From NCBI RefSeq assembly GCF_001590865.1, contig NZ_BBUY01000003.1:131846-195845 (forward strand): a DNA stretch of 64,000 nucleotides, written 5' to 3'. Position numbers and translations under genes: made by a program. This document shows positions 42,291 through 50,969 of this stretch, one piece after another. The notes beneath the pieces are model-generated. The model did not search any database. It was not told the origin of the DNA and saw only the letters and a list, made by a program, of their open reading frames with translations. How positions within the stretch are numbered: position 1 is the stretch's first letter; each line of letters starts with the position of its first letter. This stretch comes from Streptomyces sp. NBRC 110611. GTDB taxonomy: Bacteria; Actinomycetota; Actinomycetes; Streptomycetales; Streptomycetaceae.

Positions 42291-43409
42291 ATGGGCCTTA
42301 CCAGCAAGACCGTGTTGTTCCTCGCCGTCTCCGTGATGGTCGCGCTGTTCGCGCTGGCCGTCTGGCTGTGGCCGCGTTTGTCACGGCAGGGCTGGCGCGC
42401 CACCGTCCAACGCGCGGGACTGGTGCTCGCGGGCCAGCTCGCCCTTCTCGCCGTGGGCGGCCTGACCGCCAACAACACCTTCCTCTTCTTCACCTCATGG
42501 ACCGACCTGGCGAGCATCTTCCAAAGGAGTCAGGAGGACCAGCCCACCGGCCGGGCCGCCGCAGGGCTGAAGGTCCGGGGACACCAGAGCGTGAACGTCC
42601 CCGGAGGCTCGGTCCCCGAGAAAGGCGGGAGAATCGACCAAGTCGACGTGCACGGGGCCGGATCGAAGATATCCAGCTCCGCTTTCGTCTACCTTCCGCC
42701 GGAGTACTTCCAACCGGAATTCAAGAACACCACGTTCCCCACGTCCATCGTCCTGACCGGCTACCCGGGCACCGCCGAAGCCCTCATCAAGGGCCTGCGC
42801 TACCCGCAGACCGCCTGGAAGCTGGCGCGGCAGAAGAAGGCACAGCCCATGATCCTGATCATGCTGCGCCCCTCCGTCACCGGGCAGTGGGACACCGAGT
42901 GCATGAATGTCCCCGGCGGCCCGCAGGCCGCGTCCTTCTTCGCCCATGACCTGCCCAAAGAGATGCGCAGCCACTACCGCATCGGCCGACAGCGGGAAAA
43001 CCTCGGCATCATCGGCAACTCGACCGGCGGCTTCTGTGCGCTCAAGCTCGCCATGGAGTACCCGCAGGTCTTCTCCGCCGCAGGATCGCTGTCCGGCTAC
43101 TTCAAACCCGCCAAGGACCTCTCCACCGGGGATCTCTACAAGGGCGACAAAAGGCTGGAGCAGCGGAGCAACCTGCTATGGCGCCAGCAGCACGTGCCGG
43201 CACCGCCCACATCTTTCCTCGTCACCACCAGCAAACAGGGCGAGGGAAATTACCAGGACACCCTGAGATTCATCCAGCAGACCAAATCCCCCTCCCGCGT
43301 CTCCTCCATCATCCTCGACCGCGGCGGCCACAACTTCAACACCTGGCGCCGCGAGATACCCGGCACCCTCGCGTGGATCAGCAGCCGCCTGCAATCCCCG
43401 AAACCCTGA
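42291..43409 (+). CDS. Membrane-anchored or exported alpha/beta-hydrolase esterase
   Basis: 372 residues. The N-terminus has two hydrophobic segments (about residues 7-27 and 41-60), placing the catalytic domain outside. The domain has FVYLPPEYF, ILTGYPGT, a nucleophile elbow IIGNSTGGFCALKLA (Ser near residue 245) and a distal DRGGHNFNTW His, the layout of esterase-D/mycolyltransferase-like enzymes. Substrate unknown. It is separated from the RAE promoter by about 260 bases and points away. Confidence 0.8.
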   Translation: MGLTSKTVLFLAVSVMVALFALAVWLWPRLSRQGWRATVQRAGLVLAGQLALLAVGGLTANNTFLFFTSWTDLASIFQRSQEDQPTGRAAAGLKVRGHQSVNVPGGSVPEKGGRIDQVDVHGAGSKISSSAFVYLPPEYFQPEFKNTTFPTSIVLTGYPGTAEALIKGLRYPQTAWKLARQKKAQPMILIMLRPSVTGQWDTECMNVPGGPQAASFFAHDLPKEMRSHYRIGRQRENLGIIGNSTGGFCALKLAMEYPQVFSAAGSLSGYFKPAKDLSTGDLYKGDKRLEQRSNLLWRQQHVPAPPTSFLVTTSKQGEGNYQDTLRFIQQTKSPSRVSSIILDRGGHNFNTWRREIPGTLAWISSRLQSPKP

Positions 43410-43444
43410 CCCGTGCACCGGACCGCCCGCGCCCGAAGGGGGCC

Positions 43445-43960
43445 TCAGCGGTGGCGGATCAGCCACGTATCCGGGGGCATGTCCGCGGGAAAGGGCGGCG
43501 GGACCGGCCGTCGCTCCTCGCGCCATTCCGCCCCGCCGGTGGCAGCGGCGACATGCCGCCAGAACCGGGCGGCGCCCTTGTTGATTTCCTGGAAGCAGAT
43601 GGCCCAGGGACCGGGCCACCGACGAAGAAGTTCCTGAGCGGCCCGGCTGCCGACCCCTCGTCGGCGCAGGGCCCGGACGACGAAGAACGAGTAGACCGAT
43701 GCCGCGCCGTCGGCCAGCGTGTACGTCAGAGTGAAACCGGCGAGGTCCGTTCCGTAGCGGATCAGGTGGGCGCGGCGGCCCGGATCGCTGAAGAACAGCG
43801 GTAGTTGGTCGAACGCGAACAGGCCGTCAGGGCCGGGGACGTACCCGCGGAACTCCGACAGATCGTGTCGCTCGGCCTGAGCCAGCCGTTCCACGACGGG
43901 CCGGAGATCCTCGCCGGCCGCCTGCAGTGTCACTTTCGCGGCACCCACCGGTAAGTCCAT
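43445..43960 (-). CDS. GNAT family N-acetyltransferase
   Basis: 171 residues. YSFFVVRALRRRGVGSRAAQ is the acetyl-CoA pyrophosphate-binding motif A (RxxGxG type), followed by FQEINKGAARFWR, the motif B region. Complete length for a GNAT. Substrate not predictable. Confidence 0.8.
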   Translation of the reverse strand: MDLPVGAAKVTLQAAGEDLRPVVERLAQAERHDLSEFRGYVPGPDGLFAFDQLPLFFSDPGRRAHLIRYGTDLAGFTLTYTLADGAASVYSFFVVRALRRRGVGSRAAQELLRRWPGPWAICFQEINKGAARFWRHVAAATGGAEWREERRPVPPPFPADMPPDTWLIRHR

Positions 43961-44138
43961 CCGAGCATCGTGTCACCCCCGGGCCGCCGCCGACAGGGCA
44001 CCCGATGCCCCGCGGGGACGCGTGTCCGGCGGTGTGTGGTTCCGTGAAGACCCTCACTCTGGTTTCTCCTGGCCGGTGTCGTCCGGGCACCCCCTCCCAG
44101 GCGTAAGCCTGGTGAAGCGAGAGATCCGGGAGTGGCTG

Positions 44139-44636
44139 TTGACCGTCGAGGAGTTCGAAGAGTTCTACGCCCAGACGGTCGCGCGGCTCACGGGGCAGTT
44201 GTACGTGATGGTCGGCGATCTGCACGAGGCGCAGGACGTGGTGCAGGAGGCGTTCGTCAGGGGCTGGAGCCGGCGGCGGCAGCTCGACCGGGACGGCCGG
44301 CCCGAGGCGTGGATCCGTACCGTCGCCTGGCGGCTGGCGGTGAGCCGGTGGCGTTTCCGGCGCCGGTCGGCCGACGCCTGGAAGCGCAGCGGCGCCCCGC
44401 CGCATGTCGAAGGGCCGGGGCCGGAGCAGGTGGCGCTGGTCGAGGCGCTGCGTGAGCTGCCGGCCCAGCAGCGTCGGATCATGAGCCTGCACTACCTCTG
44501 CGACCTCACGGTCGAGCAGATCGCCGGCGAGACGGGTCTTTCGGCGAGCACCGTCAAGACGCACCTGAGCCGCGGCCGGGCCGCCCTCGCTCTCCGCCTG
44601 CACGACCCGCGCATTGAGGAGGCCCCCGGTGCCTGA
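44139..44636 (+). CDS. ECF sigma factor, SigE family
   Basis: About 165 residues. Region 2 is FEEFYAQTVARLTGQLYVMV then GDLHEAQDVVQEAFVRGW; region 4 is LPAQQRRIMSLHYLCDLT, VEQIAGETGLSASTVKTHLS with the DNA-recognition helix. It lacks a C-terminal sensory extension. Start is uncertain: a TTG with GGGAG six bases upstream fits homologue length; a GTG at 44112 would add nine residues. Eight-base overlap with the following membrane protein gene suggests a sigma/anti-sigma pair. Confidence 0.8.
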   Translation: MTVEEFEEFYAQTVARLTGQLYVMVGDLHEAQDVVQEAFVRGWSRRRQLDRDGRPEAWIRTVAWRLAVSRWRFRRRSADAWKRSGAPPHVEGPGPEQVALVEALRELPAQQRRIMSLHYLCDLTVEQIAGETGLSASTVKTHLSRGRAALALRLHDPRIEEAPGA

Positions 44637-45084
44637 GCCCCAGGACCCGTTGCGGTCCCTGTTCCAGCAAGCGGCCGAGGCCGGGCGGAGCCGTACCGTC
44701 GCGGCGCCGGTCGCGTACATCACCCAGCGGGCCGAGCGAGGACGACGACGGCGTATCGCCGCCTTCGCCGCGGCGGTGTGCCTGGCCTTCGGCGGCGGGG
44801 TGGCCACCGCGGTCACGCTCCTGCCCGACCGGCCGGCCACCGACGCCCCGGCGACCAGCCCCTCGCCGCACAGCCCGTCGCCGAGCGCCCCCTCACCCAC
44901 GGGCCCGTCGCCGAACAGTACGTCCCCGCCGAACAGTACGTCCGCGCCGGGCAGTACGTCCGTGCCGAGCAGTACGTCCGTGCCGAGCAGCAGCCGCTAC
45001 CCGGAACGCACGGCGCCGCCCTCCGCGTCGGCCACCGCGCCCCCGTCCACCTCCGCGCCCCCGTCCACCACCACCGCACCCTGA
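44629..45084 (+). CDS. Small membrane protein, likely partner of the SigE-family sigma factor
   Basis: 151 residues. A cytoplasmic N-terminus of about 40 residues (FQQAAEAGRSR and an Arg-rich AERGRRRR just before the membrane) is followed by one hydrophobic segment (about 44-64), then about 85 residues of external Pro/Ser/Thr-rich low-complexity sequence. It resembles the membrane proteins encoded after SigE-family sigma genes and may tether or inhibit the sigma factor; no zinc-binding motif is present. GTG after GAGGAGG. Confidence 0.6.
   Translation: MPEPQDPLRSLFQQAAEAGRSRTVAAPVAYITQRAERGRRRRIAAFAAAVCLAFGGGVATAVTLLPDRPATDAPATSPSPHSPSPSAPSPTGPSPNSTSPPNSTSAPGSTSVPSSTSVPSSSRYPERTAPPSASATAPPSTSAPPSTTTAP
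44911..44993 (+). repeat. In-frame 18-bp tandem repeat
   Basis: Four and a half units of a CCGAACAGTACGTCCGCG-like 18-mer encode repeated PNSTSA/PSSTSV hexapeptides in the external tail of the sigma-partner protein. High identity between units points to recent slippage; copy number may vary among strains. Confidence 0.8.
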
Positions 45085-45176
45085 GCGAAGCACCGCTGCC
45101 GCCATGACACGGTGGGTTGCCATCGGGTGATCACGCATGCCCACCCCCCACACCCCCGCACCCCGAGGAGTCCGAT

Positions 45177-46529
45177 ATGTCCGTAAAGCCGTCCTGTCTG
45201 CGAGAGCGCCCCTTCGACGCTCCCGGACGGCCATCCGGAACTCCCGGGCACCCACCCGACGTTCCCGGGTACCCACCCGATGCTCCGGCGCACCCTGCCG
45301 CGCCGCAGCCGCTCCCCCCGCCTCCGCCGCTGCGCGCGCGCCGGCGCCCGTCCACGGCGGTACGCCGTGTGCGCAGGACATGCCGCAGCCGGGCCGCCCC
45401 GCGTCTGGGCCCGGCCGACCGGGAGGTGCTCTGGCTGTACCTCCTGACCCGAATAAGCATCTGGGTCACCGCCTACAGCGCCCGGTGGCTGTTCCCTCCC
45501 GCCCCCGACACCCGTACCCCCGGACCGCTCCTCGCCCCCTTCGCGCACTGGGACTGGGACCACTTCCTCCACATAGCCCGCGACGGCTACTTCCCCGGAG
45601 GCTCGGGGCCCTGGCAGAGCGACTGGGACAACCGGGAGGCGTTCTTCCCCGGCTTTCCGCTCCTGCTCCGCGCCGTCCACGTCCTCGTACCGGACTGGAC
45701 GACGGCCGGGCTGCTGATCTCCCTCGCCGCCGGCGCCGTCGCCGTGGTGGCCCTGGCGCGCATCACCCGGCTCCACCTGCCCGACACCGGCGCGGGACGG
45801 CGCGCCGTACTGTTCCTCCTGGTCTCGCCCTGCGCGATCTTCCTGGCCGTCGGCTACACGGAGGCCCTCTTCCTCGCCTTCGCGCTGCCCGCCTGGCTCG
45901 CGGCCCGGCACCACAACTGGCCGCTGGCCACCACGCTGGCCGCGCTGTCCACAGCGGTACGGGTGAGCGGACTGTTCCTCGCCGCCGCGCTCGCCCTGCA
46001 GTTCCTGCTCTCCGTCCGTACGCGCCGGGACCTGCGCCCACTGCCCTGGCTGGCCCTGCCCGCCCTGCCGGCCCTCCTCTACAGCGGGTACCTGTACGCC
46101 CACACCGGCGACTGGATGGCGTGGCAGCAGGCCCAGGAACGCGGCTGGTACCGCACCTTCCACACTCCCTGGGAAGCCTGGACCCACACCTGGCACAGCG
46201 CGTTCGACCACACCCTCAGCACGGGGTATGCCTTCATGTTCCAGGCCGAACTCGCCGCCATGCTCGTCGGTCTGCTCCTGCTCGGCCTCCTGCTACGCCA
46301 ACGCCGCTGGCCCGAAGCGCTCTACATCGGTCTCAGCCTCTGCGCCCTGGGCACCTCGTACTGGTACATGTCCATCCCCCGCGCCACCCTTCTGTGGTGG
46401 CCGCTGTGGATCGCCCTGGCCGCCCGGAGCCTGCGCACCCCGCGCTTCCACTCCGCCTACCTCTGCCTCGCCATCCCGCTGACCGCCGTCTTCACCGTCA
46501 CCTACCTGTCAGGACGCTGGGCCGGCTGA
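45177..46529 (+). CDS. PIG-V-like membrane mannosyltransferase
   Basis: 450 residues. A Pro/Arg-rich cytoplasmic tail of about 95 residues precedes about 9-10 hydrophobic segments. After the first, the luminal loop carries FAHWDWDHFLHIARDGYF, the acidic/His motif of dolichol- or polyprenol-phosphate-mannose-dependent mannosyltransferases (PIG-V-like), and FFPGFPLLLR follows. It probably mannosylates a lipid or exported protein at the membrane. ATG with GAGGAG. Convergent with, and overlapping by 21 bases, a TusA-like gene. Confidence 0.8.
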   Translation: MSVKPSCLRERPFDAPGRPSGTPGHPPDVPGYPPDAPAHPAAPQPLPPPPPLRARRRPSTAVRRVRRTCRSRAAPRLGPADREVLWLYLLTRISIWVTAYSARWLFPPAPDTRTPGPLLAPFAHWDWDHFLHIARDGYFPGGSGPWQSDWDNREAFFPGFPLLLRAVHVLVPDWTTAGLLISLAAGAVAVVALARITRLHLPDTGAGRRAVLFLLVSPCAIFLAVGYTEALFLAFALPAWLAARHHNWPLATTLAALSTAVRVSGLFLAAALALQFLLSVRTRRDLRPLPWLALPALPALLYSGYLYAHTGDWMAWQQAQERGWYRTFHTPWEAWTHTWHSAFDHTLSTGYAFMFQAELAAMLVGLLLLGLLLRQRRWPEALYIGLSLCALGTSYWYMSIPRATLLWWPLWIALAARSLRTPRFHSAYLCLAIPLTAVFTVTYLSGRWAG

Positions 46530-46841
46530 CGATGGTCCGGCCGGGTGCCAGGGCGCTTCGGGGCGGGTCGGCCGCGCATCGGCGGCCAGCCGCAGTGCGT
46601 AGACCGCCCGGTTCGCTGCCCGGTTCGCCGCGTCGGGGACCGGACCGAGGTAGTGATGGCCGGTCATATGGCACCAGGCGGGCAGGTCCAGCGGGGCGGC
46701 CGGGTCGGTGGTGATGATGTGGACGACCGTGCCCGCCGGTGCGCCGTCGATCCGCTTGCGGAGACGGAGCAGGAGGGCGACGCAGAGCAGGCCGGTGCCG
46801 TCGACCGTGACGTCCGCGGCGGGTATCGGGGCGGACGTCAC
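46509..46841 (-). CDS. TusA/SirA-like sulfurtransferase family protein
   Basis: 110 residues. VTVDGTGLLCVALLLRLRKR has the conserved N-terminal Cys, though the usual CPxP is CVAL. TVVHIITTDPAAPLDLPAWC and MTGHHYLG match the rest of the fold. TusA proteins carry persulfide sulfur for tRNA or cofactor thiolation. The extra 30-residue C-terminal tail is Pro/Ala-rich. GTG start. Confidence 0.7.
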   Translation of the reverse strand: MTSAPIPAADVTVDGTGLLCVALLLRLRKRIDGAPAGTVVHIITTDPAAPLDLPAWCHMTGHHYLGPVPDAANRAANRAVYALRLAADARPTRPEAPWHPAGPSSAGPAS

Positions 46842-46974
46842 CGGGGCCGGGCCTGGGCGGTGGCAGTGGCGGCGGTGGCAGCAGTGGGCAGAGCCATGCG
46901 CAGCAGCATAGGTACGAAGAGCCGCTGCTGACAGTCTGAGCCCTGTGATCTGGCGACCGGCTCCTCTATCGTCT

Positions 46975-46986
46975 TCCGATATCGGA
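46975..46986. promoter_or_regulatory. 12-bp palindrome upstream of the permease-like gene
   Basis: TCCGATATCGGA is a perfect palindrome 37 bases before the permease ATG, in a short intergenic space. It could be a repressor site. No regulator is adjacent on this side. Confidence 0.35.
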
Positions 46987-47023
46987 GTCCGACGGTTGTG
47001 GTCTCGCCTCCCCGGGAGGGTCC

Positions 47024-47851
47024 ATGCGCGATCCGGCAGCCGCCGCCGGTCACTCCGGTGAGCTGCGGCGGCGCCTCGGCGTGACCGATGCGGTGGTGAT
47101 CGGCCTGGGGGCGATGATCGGCGCGGGGATCTTCGCCGCGCTCGCCCCGGCCGCCCGCGCCGCCGGCTCCGGGCTGCTGATCAGGGGGTACCTGGCCGGC
47201 TGGGGCTTCGTGGTCGGCAAGGCCGCCTCCTGCGCGGCCATGGCGCTCGCCGTCGGCTCGTACGTGTGGCCCGGCCAGACGCATACGGTGGCGGTCGCGG
47301 CCGTGGTGGCGCTGACCGCGGTCGACTACGCCGGGGTACGGAAGTCCGCCTGGCTGACGAGGGTGATCGTGGCCGTGGTCCTGGCGGTGCTCGCCGCCGT
47401 GGTGGTCGCCGCGCTGACCTCCGACGCGTCGGACCCCGCCCGGCTGGACGTCGGGGGCGACGCGACCCTCCTCGGCGTACTGCAGGCGGCGGGCCTGCTG
47501 TTCTTCGCCTTCGCCGGGGCGAGGTTCGCGGTGCCCCACCGGGCCGAACTCGCGGTCGGTGCCGTGGTGGTGACGCTCACGGCGACCGTGGACCTGCGCG
47601 GCGCGATCGGGTTCTCGTCCTTCGGGGTACTGGCCTACTACGCCATCGCCAACGCCTCCGCGTGGACGCTCACCCCGGACGAGGGCCGCCCCGCGCGCAT
47701 CATCCCCGTACTCGGCCTGGCCGGCTGCCTGGCGCTGGCCTTCACGCTGCCGCTCTCCTCGGTCGTCGCCGGAGCCGCGGTGCTCGCCACCGGGGCCGCC
47801 TGGTACGGGGTGCGGCGACGGCTCGCAGCATCCGCACGCCGCGAGCCATAG
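47024..47851 (+). pseudogene. Amino-acid permease (APC family) with internal deletions
   Basis: 275 residues where a functional APC permease has about 430-480. It begins normally (VTDAVVIGLGAMIGAGIFAA) but then jumps from the end of segment 1 to GYLAGWGFVVGKAASCAAMA, which is usually about 55 residues further on. A second jump follows LLFFAFAGARFAVP, where the loop and following segments leading to the next helix are missing. The frame remains open across both joints. The two losses probably abolish transport, so I call it a decayed gene. Confidence 0.6.
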
Positions 47852-47912
47852 GCCACCCGCCCCGTCCTCACCGGGTTCCACCCGCCTGCGTATCCGCATT
47901 CACGGGCCGCAT

Positions 47913-48878
47913 TCACAGGCCGCCCATCGCGCGCAGGCTGCGGTGGGCGGTGGCGCGGAGGTGGTCGAGGACGTCGGGGTCGGCGTCGAGGGTGTAGTCG
48001 GCGTCGAGGGCCGCGAGGGTGTGGACGATATGGCGGAGGGTGTCGTCGGAGGCGTCGACGCGGCAGGTGTGCGCGCCGAGCGGGCGGATGCGGGTGGCCA
48101 GGGCCGGGGCGTGCGCGCGGATGTGCTCGGCGGGGGCCTCGACGGTGGCGATGGCGCGGTAGCGAGTGGGGGCCGCCGAGAGCCGGGTGGCGACGAAGGC
48201 GGCGGGGTCGTCGCCGGGTACCGGGCGGGGCGGGACCCGACGGCCGGTGGGGGTGGCGTGGCCGATGCGGTCGAGGCGGAAGAGGCGCCAGTCGTCCTTG
48301 TCGGTGTCGTGGGCGAGGAGGTACCAGAGGTTGCCCGAGACGACCAGGTGACAGGGCTCCACGCGGCGCGCGGCGGAACTGCCGTGACGGGTGGTGTAGT
48401 CGAAGGTGAGGATCTCGTGGTCGCGGCAGGCGATCGCGAGGGCGGCGAGGAGGGCCGGATCGGTGCGGGGGCCGCTGTTGTCCCAGGCGATGCCGGCCAG
48501 CGACGTCTGGAGGGCGGTGACCTGCGTACGGAGGCGGCGGGGGAGGACCTGTTCGAGTTTGGCCAGGGCCCGCAGCGCGGTCTCCTCGATGCCGGCCAGA
48601 CCGCCGGCGGCGGTGCGCAGGGCGACGGCGATGGCGACGGCCTCGTCGTCGTCGAGGAGGAGGGGCGGCAGGTCGCTGCCCGGGGCGAGGCGGTAGCCGC
48701 CGGCGTGGCCGCGGGCGCTGTCGACGGGGTAGCCCAGCTCCCGAAGCCGGTCGATGTCGCGGCGGACGGTGCGGACGTTCACCTCGAGCCGGTCGGCGAG
48801 GTCGGTGCCGGCCCACTCCCGCCGGGTCTGCAGCAGGGAGAGCAGTCGCAGCAGCCGCACGGTCATATCGCTCGTCAT
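47913..48878 (-). CDS. WYL-domain (YafY-type) transcriptional regulator
   Basis: 321 residues. An N-terminal DeoR-like helix-turn-helix (LLSLLQTRREWAGTDLADRL, VNVRTVRRDIDRLRELG) and GHAGGYRLAPG are followed by a WYL domain (VEPCHLVVSGNLWYLLAHDT, WRLFRLDRI) and a C-terminal WCX-like extension. WYL domains sense ligands, often nucleic acids or small molecules. Start at the ATG preceded by GAGGTGG. It probably controls the divergent reductase. Confidence 0.85.
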   Translation of the reverse strand: MTSDMTVRLLRLLSLLQTRREWAGTDLADRLEVNVRTVRRDIDRLRELGYPVDSARGHAGGYRLAPGSDLPPLLLDDDEAVAIAVALRTAAGGLAGIEETALRALAKLEQVLPRRLRTQVTALQTSLAGIAWDNSGPRTDPALLAALAIACRDHEILTFDYTTRHGSSAARRVEPCHLVVSGNLWYLLAHDTDKDDWRLFRLDRIGHATPTGRRVPPRPVPGDDPAAFVATRLSAAPTRYRAIATVEAPAEHIRAHAPALATRIRPLGAHTCRVDASDDTLRHIVHTLAALDADYTLDADPDVLDHLRATAHRSLRAMGGL

Positions 48879-48904
48879 GAATTCCACCTCGCCATGAATT
48901 CCAC
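48876..48904. promoter_or_regulatory. Direct-repeat operator between WYL regulator and reductase
   Basis: CATGAATTCCAC occurs at 48876-48887 and 48893-48904, 17 bases apart start to start; each copy contains the palindrome GAATTC. The first copy overlaps the regulator's start codon. A plausible autoregulatory operator. Confidence 0.5.
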
Positions 48905-48997
48905 TATGGCGCACTTAAAGGACACGATCTGTCCTGAGCCCCCCGTACCGTTGACCCGTCCGAAGGGATCAAAACGCAACGAATCGGGAGATTTCTC

Positions 48998-49720
48998 ATG
49001 AAGATCGCAGTCCTCGGTACCGGTAACGGCGGCCGCGCGCACGCCGCCAAGCTGGCGGAACTCGGCCACGAGGTGTTCGTCGGCACCCGCGACCCCCAGG
49101 CCACCCTGGCCCGTACCGAACCGGACATGATGGGCAACCCGCCGTACAAGGAGTTCCTCGCCGAGCACCCCGGCATCACGCTGCTCTCCTTCGGCGACGC
49201 CGCGGCCGCCTCCGACGGGCTGGTCATCAGCGGCATCGACGGCCACAACGCCGTGCGGGCGCTGTCCGCCATCGCCGACCAGCTCGCGGGCAAGACCCTG
49301 ATCGACTACGGCGTCCCGTTCATCTACCAGCACGAACCGGAGCACCCCTGGCCCACGCCGTGGGGGGTCATGCCGAAGCTGGACCCGGTGGACACCGACA
49401 GCCTCGGCGAGCAGATCCAGCGCGCCCTCCCGCGGACGAAGGTCGTCAAGTCCTTCGTCACCCAGGAGCAGAGCACGGTCGTCGACCCGGCGAGCGTCGC
49501 CGGCGGCGACCACACCATGTTCGTCGCCGGTGACCACGCGGACGCCAAGCAGCAGACCACCGACCTGCTGAAGTCCTACGGCTGGCGCGACATCCTCGAC
49601 GTCGGCGGCCTGGTCTGCGCCCGCGGCCTGGAGATGCACACCCACCTGCACGAGGCCATCCGCTTCGGCCTCGGCGGCCAGGAGCACGGCGGCCACTTCG
49701 GCATCAAGGTCATGCGCTGA
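48998..49720 (+). CDS. NAD(P)-binding F420-reductase-like oxidoreductase
   Basis: 240 residues. IAVLGTGNGGRAHAAKLAEL is the Rossmann loop and VFVGTRDP the cofactor-specificity region of the NADPH:F420 oxidoreductase-like family. DYGVPFIYQHEPEHPW in the middle replaces the usual family sequence, so the substrate may differ. Preceded by GGGAG. It is divergent from the WYL regulator. Confidence 0.8.
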   Translation: MKIAVLGTGNGGRAHAAKLAELGHEVFVGTRDPQATLARTEPDMMGNPPYKEFLAEHPGITLLSFGDAAAASDGLVISGIDGHNAVRALSAIADQLAGKTLIDYGVPFIYQHEPEHPWPTPWGVMPKLDPVDTDSLGEQIQRALPRTKVVKSFVTQEQSTVVDPASVAGGDHTMFVAGDHADAKQQTTDLLKSYGWRDILDVGGLVCARGLEMHTHLHEAIRFGLGGQEHGGHFGIKVMR

Positions 49721-49775
49721 GCCGGGCGGCACGGACCGGGGGTGCTTCGGGAGCGCCCGGAGTGCTCAGGAACGC

Positions 49776-49842
49776 TTGAGGTACTCGGGGTACTCGGGGT
49801 GCTCGGGGCGCCCGGGGTGCTCGGGGTGCCCGAGGTGCTCAG
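49776..49842. repeat. 9-bp tandem repeat after the CAP gene
   Basis: About seven degenerate units of GGGGTACTC/GGGGTGCTC lie between the stops of the reductase and the CAP protein genes and run into the last codons of the latter. Likely slippage; may contribute to transcription termination by structure. Confidence 0.6.
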
Positions 49843-50744
49843 GAGCGTGTGGCGAATTCCTGGGTCCACCAAGGGCCGTTGGAGCTGAGGTTGACGCCCA
49901 CGCCGGTGGATTTGTAGGAGCAGTTGAGGATGTTGGCCCGGTGCCCGGGGCTGTCCATCCAGCCCTCCAGCGCCGTGGCCGGGTCCTTGGGGCTCTTGAA
50001 GATGTTCTCGGCCCAACTGCTCCACCGGAAACCGGCGTTGGTGATACGGGTTCCGGGATCGACGCCCTCCGGGGTGTTGTGGTCGTAGTAGTCGCGGGCG
50101 GCCATGTCGTCCGAGTGGGCCTGCGCCGCACGCTGTAGCCGGAGGTCGATGGTGAGCGGGCCGCAGCCGTGCTCGGCCCGTTGGGCGTTGACCAGTTCGA
50201 CGACCTTCCGGGCGAACTCCGCGGCGGTCCCGGTCACGGCCCCCGGCCCGGCGGGGGTGGTGGTACGTCCCGCTCCGGATCCGCTGCCGGAGGTGCGGGG
50301 CGCCGTGTTCCCCGCCGAATCCGATCCGCTGCCGGGGCCGGCCTGCCGCTTCCGTTGCGACGCGTCCCGCTTGCCCTGCCGTTCGGCATCGGAGGGAGTG
50401 GCCGACGACTCCTGACCGGGAGACGAGGACGGGGACGGGGAAGAGCCCGAGGCCGAGGTCGAAGGCGCGGGTGCGGATGAACCACTGCGCGGTACCGGAG
50501 GGCCGGAGGGAGCCGCCGAGGGCGGTATCGGCAGGGACCGGTTCGCCGCGAGTTCCTGGTCGGGGCCGGAGCCCAGTCGTATCAGTACCAGGGAGCAGCA
50601 GCCCACGGCGATCACGCCCGCCGCCGGCACTATCGCCTTCCACCGGGGACGGGAGGCACCGGCGCGGTGGGTCCCGCCGTTCCGCCCCTTACGGGCGGAG
50701 CCGGCGGAACGGCGGTGCGAGGCGGGCCTGTCGTGGTGGTTCAT
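49839..50744 (-). CDS. Exported CAP/SCP (CRISP-related) domain protein
   Basis: 301 residues. A basic N-terminus and one hydrophobic segment (about residues 36-54) form a signal anchor. A Ser/Pro/Gly-rich linker (about 70-170) follows, then a CAP domain (about 176-300) with AEHGCGPLTIDLRLQRAA, AHSDDMAARDYYDHNTPEG, WSSWAENIF and GHRANILNCSY. These carry the His/Glu residues of the CAP cavity. The role in bacteria is unclear: cell-wall binding or peptidase-like activity have been proposed. Its domain is a close relative of the one on the divergent sigma factor. Confidence 0.85.
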   Translation of the reverse strand: MNHHDRPASHRRSAGSARKGRNGGTHRAGASRPRWKAIVPAAGVIAVGCCSLVLIRLGSGPDQELAANRSLPIPPSAAPSGPPVPRSGSSAPAPSTSASGSSPSPSSSPGQESSATPSDAERQGKRDASQRKRQAGPGSGSDSAGNTAPRTSGSGSGAGRTTTPAGPGAVTGTAAEFARKVVELVNAQRAEHGCGPLTIDLRLQRAAQAHSDDMAARDYYDHNTPEGVDPGTRITNAGFRWSSWAENIFKSPKDPATALEGWMDSPGHRANILNCSYKSTGVGVNLSSNGPWWTQEFATRS

Positions 50745-50828
50745 GGTTCCGCTTCCTGTGGGGGACGGGGGGTGCGTACGGTCCGCCGTGCAGACCATCC
50801 GCGCATGGGAGACCCCGGCCCCGGCCCC

Positions 50829-50877
50829 GGATAACGAAAAAAGTGCTCCGAACACCCGCGTAGGTTTTCTGTTATCC
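50829..50877. promoter_or_regulatory. Inverted ECF-like promoter elements between the two CAP genes
   Basis: GGATAACGAAAA (50829-50840) and TTTTCTGTTATCC (50865-50877) form an inverted repeat with one extra base. GGATAAC facing outward on each strand resembles an ECF -35 element, suggesting the divergent sigma factor activates both its own gene and the secreted CAP gene. Confidence 0.45.
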
Positions 50878-50969
50878 CGGTGGGCCCGGCAGGTCACCTG
50901 AGTGCGGGGGCCATGGCTGCGCCCCCGGACAGATGGCGATCTGCACACGGATGAACAGGACGAAGAGGC

